Source of the DNA: Nocardia inohanensis NBRC 100128
GTDB lineage: Bacteria; Actinomycetota; Actinomycetes; Mycobacteriales; Mycobacteriaceae
Direction: 5' to 3'
Length of the DNA: 64,000 nt
NCBI RefSeq assembly: GCF_001612945.1
Contig: NZ_BDBK01000002.1
Location: 496,001 to 560,000 of the forward strand
The first letter of the stretch is position 1, and each line of letters starts with the position of its first letter. Positions 16,560-25,588 of this stretch are shown here, piece after piece. The notes beneath the pieces were generated by a model that did not search any database, was not told the origin of the DNA, and was given only the letters and a program-made list of their open reading frames with translations. The position numbers were made by a program, and so were the translations under genes.

Positions 16560-18167
16560 CTACTTCCAGCTCGGCAACCAGAGATGGTCGTGCCAGCTGG
16601 CCGGGGTGATGGGCATGGCGGTGAGGATAGGCCACAGCCAGATGAAGTTCGCGATCACCAGCGCCAGGTAGATGCAGACCGCGAGCAGTCCCAGCCCCTG
16701 CCGCTCGCTCGGCGGCGTGAACTGCTGCAAATCCTGCGCCCCGGAGAGCCGTCGCCCGCTCGGCGGCGCGTGGCCGAGGATATCGCCCAGTGCGAGAGCC
16801 ACTCCCATCACCAGGAACGGGGCCAGCGGCACGGCATAGAAGAAGTACATCTGCCGATCCAGCGACAGGAACCACGGCAGGAAACCGGCCCCGTACCCGA
16901 CCAGCACGGCCGCGTAACGCCAGTCCCGGCGCACCATGCTGCGCCACATCGCCCACGCCAGCATCGGGAACGCCACCCACCACAGTGCGGGGGTGCCGAT
17001 CGCCATCACGGCCTTCACGCACTGCGACTGACCGCAGCCGCCCACATTGGTGTCGGCGTAGTAGTACAGCATCGGCCGCAAACCCATCGGCCAGGTCCAC
17101 GGCTTGGATTCCCAAGGATGGTGATTCCCGGCGGAATTGGTGAGCTCCTTGTGGAAGGTCAGCACCTCCCCGCCGTAGAACCAGAGCGAGCGCAGCGCGG
17201 CGGGCACCCAGGAGAACGCCCCGTCGCGTCCGACCTTCACCCCGACCGCCCAGCGGTCGTAGCTGGTCTCGCTGGCGAACCACGCGTAGAACGAGCCGAG
17301 GTACACCATGACCGGCACTACGGCGAGCGCCCAGATGGTCGGCCCGAGATCGCGCACCGCGACGCCGGCGAAGGGCCGCCGCACCCGGTATCCGCGCCGC
17401 GCCGCCAGATCGAATCCCAGGCTCAGCGCGGCGAATCCGATGATCCAGTACGCGCCCGACCATTTGGTTCCGCAGGCCAGGCCGAGCATGAGCCCGGCCC
17501 CGAACCGCCACCAGCGCACCCCGAGACGCGGCCCGAAGTCGCTGTCCCCCAGGCGTCCTTCGGCCGCGACCAGCGCCATGCGCGTGCGCATCTCGTCGCG
17601 GTCCACGATCAAACAGCCGAAAGCCGCTGTCACGAACAGGGCTTGGAAGATATCGAGCATCCCCAGTCGCGAGGATACGAAGGTGAGCCCGTCGCAGATG
17701 ATCAGAATCCCCGCGAACGCGCCGATCAGGGTGGAGCGCGTCATGCGCCGCACGATGCGAATCACCAACAGCACCAGGATGGTTCCCGACACCGCCGCGG
17801 TGAACCGCCAGCCCCAGCCGTTGTAGCCGAAGATCCATTCGCCGAGCGCGATCATCTGCTTGCCGACCGGCGGATGCACCACCAGCCCGTATCCGGGATT
17901 GTCCTCGGTGCCGCCGCCGTTGAGCACCTGCCAGCCCTGCGGCGCGTAATGCTTCTCGTCGAATACCGGCGTCTTACCGTCGGTCGGATACCCCAGCATG
18001 ATGAATCGGGTGAGGGCCGCCACCGCGGTCAGGAACAGCGTGACCGCCCAGCCGCGCGCCCAATCGGTCGGACCGAAGTCCGGTGAGGGCAGCAGCGGTG
18101 CCGGACTGGATAGCGCGACGCCCGCGTCTTCGGAGGCTGGCGGTCGCGCATCGGTCACCTGGGTCAC
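16560..18167 (-). CDS. pmt: Polyprenyl-phosphate-mannose–protein mannosyltransferase
   Basis: GT39-family O-mannosyltransferase that transfers mannose to Ser/Thr of exported proteins at the membrane, equivalent to Rv1002c. 535 residues with about ten hydrophobic helices. The catalytic acidic pair D70-E71 in VFDEKHY lies in the first external loop, followed by VVHPPVGKQMIALGEW, a hallmark of the family. Divergent from rsmI, which is the same arrangement as Rv1002c–Rv1003. The final residues WHDHLWLPSWK are typical of actinobacterial members. Confidence 0.93.
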   Translation of the reverse strand: MTQVTDARPPASEDAGVALSSPAPLLPSPDFGPTDWARGWAVTLFLTAVAALTRFIMLGYPTDGKTPVFDEKHYAPQGWQVLNGGGTEDNPGYGLVVHPPVGKQMIALGEWIFGYNGWGWRFTAAVSGTILVLLVIRIVRRMTRSTLIGAFAGILIICDGLTFVSSRLGMLDIFQALFVTAAFGCLIVDRDEMRTRMALVAAEGRLGDSDFGPRLGVRWWRFGAGLMLGLACGTKWSGAYWIIGFAALSLGFDLAARRGYRVRRPFAGVAVRDLGPTIWALAVVPVMVYLGSFYAWFASETSYDRWAVGVKVGRDGAFSWVPAALRSLWFYGGEVLTFHKELTNSAGNHHPWESKPWTWPMGLRPMLYYYADTNVGGCGQSQCVKAVMAIGTPALWWVAFPMLAWAMWRSMVRRDWRYAAVLVGYGAGFLPWFLSLDRQMYFFYAVPLAPFLVMGVALALGDILGHAPPSGRRLSGAQDLQQFTPPSERQGLGLLAVCIYLALVIANFIWLWPILTAMPITPASWHDHLWLPSWK

Positions 18168-18299
18168 GGCCTCGATCGTAGGCGGTGCGGGCTGCTCAGG
18201 TCCCGCGCGGTGAGAACCTCGCCGCCCGGCTCACCTCGCACCCGCCCGTATGCTGGGCGGGATCCCCACCCGGTTTTCAGTGACGACAAGGAGTGCGAT

Positions 18300-19154
18300 G
18301 TGAGCGGCGAGCCGACCTCGACCGGACGGCTGGTGCTCGCGGCGACCCCCATGGGCGATATCGGCGACGCCTCCCAGCGCCTGCGCGATGCCCTCGCCAC
18401 CGCCGACATCGTCGCCGCCGAGGACACCCGCCGCACCCGTTCCCTCGCCAAGGCGCTGGAGGTGGAGATCACCGGCCGCGTGGTCAGCTTCTACGACCAC
18501 GTCGAAACCGCCCGCATCCCCATGCTCCTGGAAGAGATCGACTCCGGCAGCACGGTCCTGCTGGTCACCGACGCCGGCATGCCCTCGGTCAGCGACCCCG
18601 GCTACCGCATGGTCGCCGCCTGCGTCGAGAAAGACCTCCCCATCACCTGCCTGCCCGGCCCCTCCGCGGTGACCACCGCCCTGGCCCTCTCCGGCCTGCC
18701 GGTGGAACGCTTCTGCTTCGACGGCTTCGCTCCCCGTAAATCCGGCCAGCGCAAAGAGTATTTCCGCACCGTCCGGACCGAACCCCGCGCCATCGCCTTC
18801 TTCGAAGCTCCCCACCGCCTCGCGGACTGCCTCGCCGACGCCGTCGAAATCCTCGGCCCCGACCGCCGCGCCGCCGTCTGCCGCGAACTCACCAAAACCT
18901 ACGAGGAAGTGGTCCGAGGCACCCTGGCCGAACTGGCGGCCTGGGCGGTCGAAGGCGCCCGCGGCGAGATCACCGTGGTTCTCGAAGGCGCACAACCGGT
19001 TTCGACCGCCCCCGAAGACCTCGTCGGCCAGGTGGAAGCCCTCACCGCCACCGGCATGCGCCTCAAAGACGCCTGCGCCGAGGTAGCCGCCGGCACCGGC
19101 GCTTCCCGCCGCGAACTCTACGACGCCGTCCTGACCGCCCGCTCCGCCGACTGA
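18300..19154 (+). CDS. rsmI: 16S rRNA 2'-O-methyltransferase (C1402)
   Basis: SAM-dependent tetrapyrrole-methylase-fold enzyme that methylates the ribose of C1402 in 16S rRNA. 284 residues with LVLAATPMGDIGDAS (usually PIGNLGD), AEDTRRT, VSDAG-like VTDAGMPSVSDPGY, CLPGPSAVTTAL and FEAPHRL. Start GTG at 18300 with AAGGAG six bases upstream; the ATG two bases earlier is followed at once by TGA. The 3' end overlaps the MMPL gene by 37 bases, convergent. Confidence 0.95.
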   Translation: MSGEPTSTGRLVLAATPMGDIGDASQRLRDALATADIVAAEDTRRTRSLAKALEVEITGRVVSFYDHVETARIPMLLEEIDSGSTVLLVTDAGMPSVSDPGYRMVAACVEKDLPITCLPGPSAVTTALALSGLPVERFCFDGFAPRKSGQRKEYFRTVRTEPRAIAFFEAPHRLADCLADAVEILGPDRRAAVCRELTKTYEEVVRGTLAELAAWAVEGARGEITVVLEGAQPVSTAPEDLVGQVEALTATGMRLKDACAEVAAGTGASRRELYDAVLTARSAD

Positions 19155-21274
19155 TCCTGGGCCCCTTCGCTTTCCGTTGTGGGAGGCGGGGTGCGGCCGG
19201 GGAAGCGGGGTGTCCACCAGTTGGCGGGGCCCATCAGCTTGACCAGTGCCGGGACCAGCAGCATGCGCACCAGGGTGGCGTCGATGATCAGGGCGATGAC
19301 CATGCCGAGGCCGAGGAAGCGCATGGGGGTCAGCGGGGAGAGGGTGAAGGCTCCGGTGATGAGGACGAGAAGGGTTGCGGCGGCGGTGATTATGCGTGCG
19401 GTCCGGACGGTGCCGGTGTGGACGGCTTGTTCGGTGTCGGCGCCGGCGTCGTGGGCCTCGACCATGCGGGAGAGCAGGAATACCTCGTAGTCGGTGGAGA
19501 GTCCGAAGACCACGGCGATGATCAGGACCAGCATGCCCGCGGAGAGCGGGCCGGGGCTGATGGCGAGGGCGTCGGCGAGGTGGCCCCGGTCGAAGATCCA
19601 GGTGAGGACGCCGAAGGTGGCGGCCAGGCTGAGGAAGGCCATCAGGACCGCTTTGATCGGGAGGATCACCGAGCGGAACGCGGTCGCCAGCATGAGCAGG
19701 GTGGCGGCGACCATGACGACGAGCATGAGGGGGAGGCGGGTCAGGACCGCGGTGACACTGTCCGCGGTGGCCGCGCTTTCGCCGCCGACCCGCAGCTCCA
19801 GGCCGTCGAGGGAGAGTTCGCGGATGCGGTGCACGGTGTCCTGGGAGGCGGGGGAGCGGTCGGGGGTGGTGAGGGCCGCGTGGATGATGGCGGTGTTGTC
19901 GCGGGTTTCCAGATGCAGGGCCTGCTTGACGCCGGGGACGCCGCCGACTTCACGAAGCGCCGTGCCGATGGCGGCGGATGGCAGTGGGCCGCCGTCGGAT
20001 TCGCGGACCAGGACGGTCGCGCCGCTGTTGGCGGCGGGGAAGTGGGCGGTCAATTCTTCGACCGCCGTACGGGTTTCATTGCCCGCGGGTAGCGCGGTGT
20101 GGTCGACGTCGCCGAGGCGGACGCCGGTCACCGGGGCGGCCAGTAGCAGCAGGATCGCGCCCACGACGATAGCCACCGCGCCGGGGCGGCGCATGACCGC
20201 GGTCACCACGCGGCCCCAGAAGCGTTGAGCACGCGCTTCGGAGCGATCGAAAGCGTCCGCGCGCCAACTCCATTTGCTGATGCGCGGGCCGAGCAGGACC
20301 AGCGCGGCGGGCAGGGCGGTGACCGACAGCAGGGCGGCCAGGGCGACGGCGGCGATGGCCCCGAACCCGAGGGAGCGCAGTACCGCTTGCGGGAAGACGA
20401 AGGTGCCCGCGAACGCGCACATCAGCAGGAGCGCGGAGAAGAGCACGGTGCGGCCGGCGGTGGACAGGGTGCGGGTGACGGCCTCGGCCGGGGTACGGCC
20501 CCGACCGAGTTCCTCCCGATAGCGCCCGACCACGAAAAGCCCGTAGTCGATGGCCAATCCGAGCCCGAGCAGCGACACCACGTTCATGGCGAAGATGCTC
20601 ACCTCGGTGCAGCGCGCCAGCAGCCCGACCGCGCCGAGCGCACCCACCACCGCGAGCGAGCCGACCAGCACGGGCAGCGCAGCGGCCACCACCCCGCCGA
20701 AGACCAGGACCAGGACCAATGCGGTCAAGGGAATCGAAATGGACTCGGCGACGATCAGATCGTGCCGCGATTGCTTGCTGATCTCGTCGGCGAGCGCGCT
20801 GTAACCGGTCAGCCGGGTATCGACCCCGGGCACCCGAAGATGCTCGGCCAGTTCGGGATACACCGCGATCCGCCGGTTGTCATCCCCGGCCGCGAAGACC
20901 ACAGCGACCGCCTGCCGCCCATCGGCCGAGCGCAGGTACTGCTGTCGTGAACTGTTCCAATAGGTTTCGACCGGCCGATCCAGCAGCGCCGGATCGATCC
21001 GCCCCACCGCCGCGGTCACCTGCGCACCGATGTCAGCGAGCGACTTACCTTCGGGCGCGGTGTAAATCGCGATCACATCCGGGTTCTGCGGCCCCAGCCG
21101 CTCCTTCACCCACTGATCCACCGCACTGGATTCCCCACCCGGATCGGTGAATCCGGCCGCGCTCACCCGCTCCGCCAGCCCGGTCCCGAACAGCCCGCAC
21201 GCCAGCGCGAACAGCACCGCCGCCACCAGCACCGTCTTCGGCCGGGCGACCACCAGCCGCGCCCACGCTGTCAT
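19118..21274 (-). CDS. MMPL/RND-family lipid exporter at the end of the lactone cluster
   Basis: 718-residue inner-membrane transporter with the duplicated MMPL topology: TM1, a periplasmic domain (about 35–175), a helix bundle, a second periplasmic domain (about 385–510) and a second bundle. The proton-relay Asp-Tyr pairs are D243-Y244 (GLAIDYGLF) and D595-Y596 (GLSTDYEVF). MMPL proteins export complex lipids in Corynebacteriales. It starts 35 bases after the PapA-like gene stops and shares the strand of the cluster, so export of the product is a reasonable inference. The frame is open upstream, but that part is out-of-phase translation of the PapA-like gene. Confidence 0.88.
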   Translation of the reverse strand: MTAWARLVVARPKTVLVAAVLFALACGLFGTGLAERVSAAGFTDPGGESSAVDQWVKERLGPQNPDVIAIYTAPEGKSLADIGAQVTAAVGRIDPALLDRPVETYWNSSRQQYLRSADGRQAVAVVFAAGDDNRRIAVYPELAEHLRVPGVDTRLTGYSALADEISKQSRHDLIVAESISIPLTALVLVLVFGGVVAAALPVLVGSLAVVGALGAVGLLARCTEVSIFAMNVVSLLGLGLAIDYGLFVVGRYREELGRGRTPAEAVTRTLSTAGRTVLFSALLLMCAFAGTFVFPQAVLRSLGFGAIAAVALAALLSVTALPAALVLLGPRISKWSWRADAFDRSEARAQRFWGRVVTAVMRRPGAVAIVVGAILLLLAAPVTGVRLGDVDHTALPAGNETRTAVEELTAHFPAANSGATVLVRESDGGPLPSAAIGTALREVGGVPGVKQALHLETRDNTAIIHAALTTPDRSPASQDTVHRIRELSLDGLELRVGGESAATADSVTAVLTRLPLMLVVMVAATLLMLATAFRSVILPIKAVLMAFLSLAATFGVLTWIFDRGHLADALAISPGPLSAGMLVLIIAVVFGLSTDYEVFLLSRMVEAHDAGADTEQAVHTGTVRTARIITAAATLLVLITGAFTLSPLTPMRFLGLGMVIALIIDATLVRMLLVPALVKLMGPANWWTPRFPGRTPPPTTESEGAQDQSAERAVRTAS

Positions 21275-21309
21275 CACGTACTCCGTTCGATAGCACCCGG
21301 CCCGGCGGC

Positions 21310-22497
21310 TCAGCCGACGGTGGTATCCGCTTCCGCCAGTTCGGTTTTCAAGGTCCGCACGATCCGGTCCAGCAGCGCCTCGAGCCGTTCCTCGATACCC
21401 CGGCCATTGCGCGCCGAGACGGTGAGTTCGGTGCGCCCGCCGCCCTCGGTCATGCCGAACAGCAGCGGCATGGCGACGCTGTGCTGCGGCAGGATCCGAA
21501 TGGAGGTGGGCGTGAACCCGGGCACCGCGAGTTCGTCGAAGTCGTAGCGGCCCATATGGGAAACGGTGGCGGAGGCCAGGTTCCGGCCCCAGCGCGAGCC
21601 GAGCGCGTTCAGCGACCGCAGCAGCCCGCGTCCGACGGCGGGCGGCAGCGCGGTGAGCCCGCCGTTGTCCATCTGGTTGAGTTCGCGCCGTTCCCGCAGC
21701 CCGGTGCGCTTGATCTCGGCGATCTGCTGCCAGCTCATCCCCGGCGTGGCGTCGATGAACAGCGGGAGCGCCAGATTGCCGGTGGAGCGCACCGACGGGT
21801 CGTGGCGGCGCAGATCCACCGGCACCATGATGCGCGAGACCGGGCCGCCTTCGGAGGCGAGGATGGCCGCGACCCGTTCCAGCGCACCGCGTCCGCTCGC
21901 GTGGATGGTGCGGTGCCGCAACAGATGCCGGTGCACGCCCGGCTCCTGCCGTCCGCGTCCGGTGGCGGCCCGGTAGCGCGGGAGCATGAGGGTCGGGCGG
22001 CCGGGCGCGCCGACCTTGCGCACCAGTTCGGCATCGGCGATCGGGTCGGGCGCGCCGAGCGGCGCCTCCCCGCGCAGCGCCCGCAGCACATCGGTGAACC
22101 ACATGATCACGCCCATGCCGTCCATGACGCCGTGGAAGATCCGGAACACCAGGGTGGTGGTGTCGCCGGTCAGCAACAGCAGCTCGACGGTCGATTCCGG
22201 GCTCGGGCCGATCGGCGAGGTGAGCACCGGATCACCCTCCAGCGCGGGGTATTCGAGGCTGTGCTCGAGCACCCGCACCGCCGGCGCCACCCCGCTGTCC
22301 ACCCAGTACTTCCCGTCCCGCACCAGTCGCGCACCGGGATTGGCCGCGGCCGCGACGGCGACCGCCCGCCGCAGTTCCTCGGCATCGACAGCACCGATGC
22401 CTTCGACCGCCAGCTGCATGAGGAACGGCGGGGCCAGGTCCCGCATCGGGAAGTAGATGAGTTCGGTGGGGGTGATGGGGCGTCGGAAGGTGCTCAC
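21310..22497 (-). CDS. PapA/condensation-fold acyltransferase
   Basis: 395 residues with the HxxxDG catalytic motif of condensation-domain acyltransferases, H122-G-V-M-D126-G. PapA-type enzymes in mycobacteria esterify hydroxyls of lipids, often beside an MMPL exporter. Starts with GTG 25 bases after the reductase stop and lies 35 bases before the MMPL gene. Within the lactone cluster it could acylate a hydroxyl of the product or a precursor (inference). The second half contains SRIMVPVDLRR followed by a strand and LPLFI, like the latch region of the fold. Confidence 0.75.
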   Translation of the reverse strand: MSTFRRPITPTELIYFPMRDLAPPFLMQLAVEGIGAVDAEELRRAVAVAAAANPGARLVRDGKYWVDSGVAPAVRVLEHSLEYPALEGDPVLTSPIGPSPESTVELLLLTGDTTTLVFRIFHGVMDGMGVIMWFTDVLRALRGEAPLGAPDPIADAELVRKVGAPGRPTLMLPRYRAATGRGRQEPGVHRHLLRHRTIHASGRGALERVAAILASEGGPVSRIMVPVDLRRHDPSVRSTGNLALPLFIDATPGMSWQQIAEIKRTGLRERRELNQMDNGGLTALPPAVGRGLLRSLNALGSRWGRNLASATVSHMGRYDFDELAVPGFTPTSIRILPQHSVAMPLLFGMTEGGGRTELTVSARNGRGIEERLEALLDRIVRTLKTELAEADTTVG

Positions 22498-22522
22498 GAA
22501 TCCTGCTCCTGAACGGTGGGTG

Positions 22523-23566
22523 CTACCGGAGGTCCTTGGTCAATTCCACGACGCCGCCCTGGGTTTCGAGCCAGGCCAGGAACTCGGTGAGCCCCGTGGC
22601 TCGATCCACGACCGCGTGATAGCCGAAATCGCGTGCGGCGGCCGAAGTGTCGTAGGTGGCCGTGCGGGTCATCAGGGCCACCACATACCGCGACAGCGGC
22701 GGTGACCAGCGCGTCGCGACATACGGTATGCGCCAGATGGTTTCGATGACCGCGACCGCGGCCCGCACCACCTTCGGGTTGGGCTGCCGGGACGGCGGCG
22801 CGTAGCCGAGGCCGCCGGCCACCTCGCCCAGGAAGCCCCAGACGTCGGTCTGTTCGGCATCGGCGATGAAATACGCTTTACCGCCGACGTTTTCGGATCC
22901 GGCCGCCTTGACCGCCGCGTCCACGATGTTGTCCACATGGCACAGCGACGCGTACACCTTGTTGCCGAACGAAAGGTCCGGCAGGCTGCCCGCCGCCGCG
23001 CGGCTGAGCAGCCGCACGATCGGACCGGACCGGTCACCCGCACCCCAGATGGCGCGCGGCCGCAGCGCGGTGGTGCTGAAGCCGGACGTATTCGCCGCCA
23101 GCACAGCGCGTTCCGCCGCCGCCTTGGTCTCGGAGTACAGGTTCAGATACCGCCGCGGATACGGCAGCGACTCGTCCACGTTCACCTGATCGCCGCCGTC
23201 ACGATCCATGAGCGCGCTGGGGCTGGAGATGAACACGAACCGCGAAGCGCCGTTACGCCGCGCGGCATGCAGCAGATTCTCGGTGGCCGTGATGTTCTCG
23301 GCCACGAACTGTGCCCGCGTCCCGCGCTCGTCCACCCGCGCGGCACTGTGGAACACCACGTCCACGCCTTTGGTGGCGCGTTCCAGCGATGCCCGGTCGG
23401 TGAGGTCGCCGGTGATCACCTCGACCCGGTCGATCACCTCGTCCAGATCGCGCAGGTTGCTGGTCGGCCGGGCGAGGATCGCCACCTCGTACTCACCGTC
23501 GTCAACCAGGCGGCGCACGATCGCCCCGCCCAGGAATCCGGACGCCCCGGTTACCAGTGCCTTCAC
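22523..23566 (-). CDS. nltD: OleD/NltD-like NADPH-dependent 3-ketoacid reductase
   Basis: 347-residue extended SDR (3-beta-HSD/epimerase type). KALVTGASGFLGGAIVRRL is the nucleotide-binding motif, with the catalytic SSPSAL and YSETKAAAE giving the YxxxK pair. In olefin and beta-lactone pathways OleD reduces the 2-alkyl-3-ketoacid made by the thiolase to the 3-hydroxy acid. I start at GTG 23566 because AGAGGA sits six to seven bases upstream; six residues of further open frame lie upstream. Order relative to the thiolase pair and adenylating enzyme matches the nocardiolactone cluster. Close but unrelated alternatives would be steroid dehydrogenases. Confidence 0.8.
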   Translation of the reverse strand: MKALVTGASGFLGGAIVRRLVDDGEYEVAILARPTSNLRDLDEVIDRVEVITGDLTDRASLERATKGVDVVFHSAARVDERGTRAQFVAENITATENLLHAARRNGASRFVFISSPSALMDRDGGDQVNVDESLPYPRRYLNLYSETKAAAERAVLAANTSGFSTTALRPRAIWGAGDRSGPIVRLLSRAAAGSLPDLSFGNKVYASLCHVDNIVDAAVKAAGSENVGGKAYFIADAEQTDVWGFLGEVAGGLGYAPPSRQPNPKVVRAAVAVIETIWRIPYVATRWSPPLSRYVVALMTRTATYDTSAAARDFGYHAVVDRATGLTEFLAWLETQGGVVELTKDLR

Positions 23567-23636
23567 GCTGTTTCCTCTCGGCATGCTCGGGCCCCCTGCG
23601 CGGTTACGCGGGCTGCCTCCTCCGGGACCTGACCGC

Positions 23637-23906
23637 TCATGCCGGCTCCTGCGTCTTCCACCAGGTGAGTCCGAAAATCTGTGTCATGACCGCGGTTTCG
23701 ACGGCCGACCGGTCACTGCCCTCGGCGGCGCGCAGGGCGGCCGGGATCTGCGCCGCATGCACCACGATGCTCAGGAAGGCATCGATCCACCACACCGCGC
23801 GCAGGAATCGATTGGCGGGTGCGCGATTCGCCAGCACGGCCACCAGTCCGGCGATCACATACAGCCAGCCGAGTACCGGAACAGCCCGCAGTGCGGTCGT
23901 TTTCAT
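23637..23906 (-). CDS. Small membrane protein within the lactone cluster
   Basis: 89 residues with a hydrophobic N-terminal helix (LGWLYVIAGLVAVLA), a second hydrophobic/aromatic stretch (AVWWIDAFLSIVVHAAQIPA) and a polar C-terminus. Its ATG overlaps the TGA of the adenylating enzyme (ATGA), so translation is coupled and the gene is unlikely to be spurious. The reductase follows 70 bases on. I do not recognise the family. It could anchor the cytosolic enzymes at the membrane or hand the product to the exporter (inference). Confidence 0.65.
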   Translation of the reverse strand: MKTTALRAVPVLGWLYVIAGLVAVLANRAPANRFLRAVWWIDAFLSIVVHAAQIPAALRAAEGSDRSAVETAVMTQIFGLTWWKTQEPA

Positions 23907-25588
23907 TTCCCCTCGTCCTTTCCCAGCTGGCCCGCGGCCCAGACGGCCAGCTGTTCGCGGCCGATCTTGGCATTGTGGCGGATGTCGACGGGAAACTTCG
24001 GATGGAACAGGAAAACCGAAACCGGCTGGGTCACTTCGAATTCCAGCGCCAGCTTGCGCAACTCCACCGATACCGCGTCCGGGTCCGCGCCGTTCTCCAG
24101 CTCCACGCACAACACCGGCTGCTGCTGTCCGCGCGCCCCGACGCCCACCAGCGCGGTGCGCGCCACGCCAGCGACGGTATTGAAGACCTGCTCGACCTGC
24201 ACGCTGAACATCGGCCCCGCGGCGGTCTGCACACGCTGACTCTTGCGCCCGCAGAACCAGATCCGGCCTTCGTCGTCGATCCAGGCCAGATCGCCGGTGC
24301 GATGCCATACCGTCTCGCCGTCGCGGATCTTGCCCGCGATATTCGCCGTCTGCGGCCAGTAGTAGTGGGTGCTCACATTCGGCCCCGCCACCACCAGTTC
24401 GCCGATACCGCGCGTGGCCACCAGCTCGGCCTCACGCTGCCGCGCCTGTTCCCAGGTGGGCAGCGGCTCGTCGGTGATGGCGACCAGCCGCGCCCGCACG
24501 CCCTCGGCCGGCCGTCCGATGCAGGTGCCTTCCCCGCGATGGGCGCGCTCGACCAGCCCGCCCAGCAGCTCCCGCGATTCGATGGTCGACATGGGCAGCG
24601 CTTCGGTGGAGCCGTACCCGGCGTGCACCTGCGCGTCCTCGGCCAGCACTCGGCGCAGCCCGGCGATGCACCAGTCCGGGACGGGTGCGCCGCCGGAGTA
24701 GATGCTGTGCAGCGTGGGCAGTTTCGTGCCGGTCCGTTCCAGCTGCCGCAGCAGCGGGATCAGCACGGCGGGGGAGGCGAACATGGTCCGCACCCCGAAC
24801 CGGTTGATCGCGTCGGCCACGTGCGCCGGATCGGTGGAGCCGACCGCGCTGGGGATAAGCGGCGGCAGCACGCAGCGCGAACCCATCAGCATATCGAGAA
24901 TGCCGACCAGCGGCAGGGTGATGAGCGAGGTGCCGGGCGCGACCCGATCGCGGGCGGCATCCACCTGATCGACCATGGCGCTGAGGTTGCCGTGCGTCAT
25001 CTGCACCGCCTTGGCGGGCCCGGTGCTGCCGGTGGTGAAGGCGATGAGCAGCGGGGCGTCGGCGGGCGCGGGTTCCGGGCTCGCTTGCGGCACAGCGCCG
25101 TTCGGCACCCTGCCCCAGCTCGCCAAGGTCGGTCCGCTCCAGAACCAGCGGCGGCCGACGGTGACCGTGGCGCGCACATCCTTGAAGTACCGCTTGAAAA
25201 CGACGCGTGCGGCGTGCGCGGCCGGAATGCCGATGAAGGCCTCCGCGTCAGCGGCGCGCAGGCAGCGCAGCATCTTGCGCAGGCCCATGCCCGGGTCGAT
25301 GACCACGGGGACCGCGCCGATCTTCAACAGGCCCAGCATGATCGCGTACAGCTCGGGGCTGGGCAGCACCAGCACGATGGTGCGGGTGCCGGTGCCCACC
25401 CCGGCGGCGGTGAGCCGCTGGGCGATGGTGTCCGACCAGCGGTCCAGCTCCAGGTAGGTGAGCCGCCGGTAGTCGGGCAGCCCGGCGGCGGTCTTGCCGT
25501 CGGGATAGATGACGGCTTCCCGCTCGGGGTCCTCGGCCACGACCGCCCGGAAGCGGTCGATGGCCTGCCAGTAGGTCGCCACTGTCAC
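23903..25588 (-). CDS. nltC: OleC/NltC-like adenylate-forming beta-lactone synthetase
   Basis: 561-residue ANL-superfamily enzyme with the P-loop AFTTGSTGPAK (about 183–193), YGSTE (325–329), the A7 motif HRTGDLAWIDDEG with D433, and the A10 lysine K541 in NAKIGREQL. OleC-type enzymes use ATP to convert a 2-alkyl-3-hydroxyacid into a beta-lactone; the neighbouring thiolase pair and reductase argue for this over a plain acyl-CoA ligase. Its start overlaps the upstream thiolase stop by four bases, and its stop overlaps the small membrane-protein start. No hydrolase resembling OleB is in the cluster, consistent with the lactone being the end product. Confidence 0.85.
   Translation of the reverse strand: MTVATYWQAIDRFRAVVAEDPEREAVIYPDGKTAAGLPDYRRLTYLELDRWSDTIAQRLTAAGVGTGTRTIVLVLPSPELYAIMLGLLKIGAVPVVIDPGMGLRKMLRCLRAADAEAFIGIPAAHAARVVFKRYFKDVRATVTVGRRWFWSGPTLASWGRVPNGAVPQASPEPAPADAPLLIAFTTGSTGPAKAVQMTHGNLSAMVDQVDAARDRVAPGTSLITLPLVGILDMLMGSRCVLPPLIPSAVGSTDPAHVADAINRFGVRTMFASPAVLIPLLRQLERTGTKLPTLHSIYSGGAPVPDWCIAGLRRVLAEDAQVHAGYGSTEALPMSTIESRELLGGLVERAHRGEGTCIGRPAEGVRARLVAITDEPLPTWEQARQREAELVATRGIGELVVAGPNVSTHYYWPQTANIAGKIRDGETVWHRTGDLAWIDDEGRIWFCGRKSQRVQTAAGPMFSVQVEQVFNTVAGVARTALVGVGARGQQQPVLCVELENGADPDAVSVELRKLALEFEVTQPVSVFLFHPKFPVDIRHNAKIGREQLAVWAAGQLGKDEGK

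Noticed and set aside
21275..22102. A 276-codon upstream extension of the MMPL gene
   Set aside because: It reads out of phase through the PapA-like acyltransferase; MMPL homology begins at the ATG at 21274.
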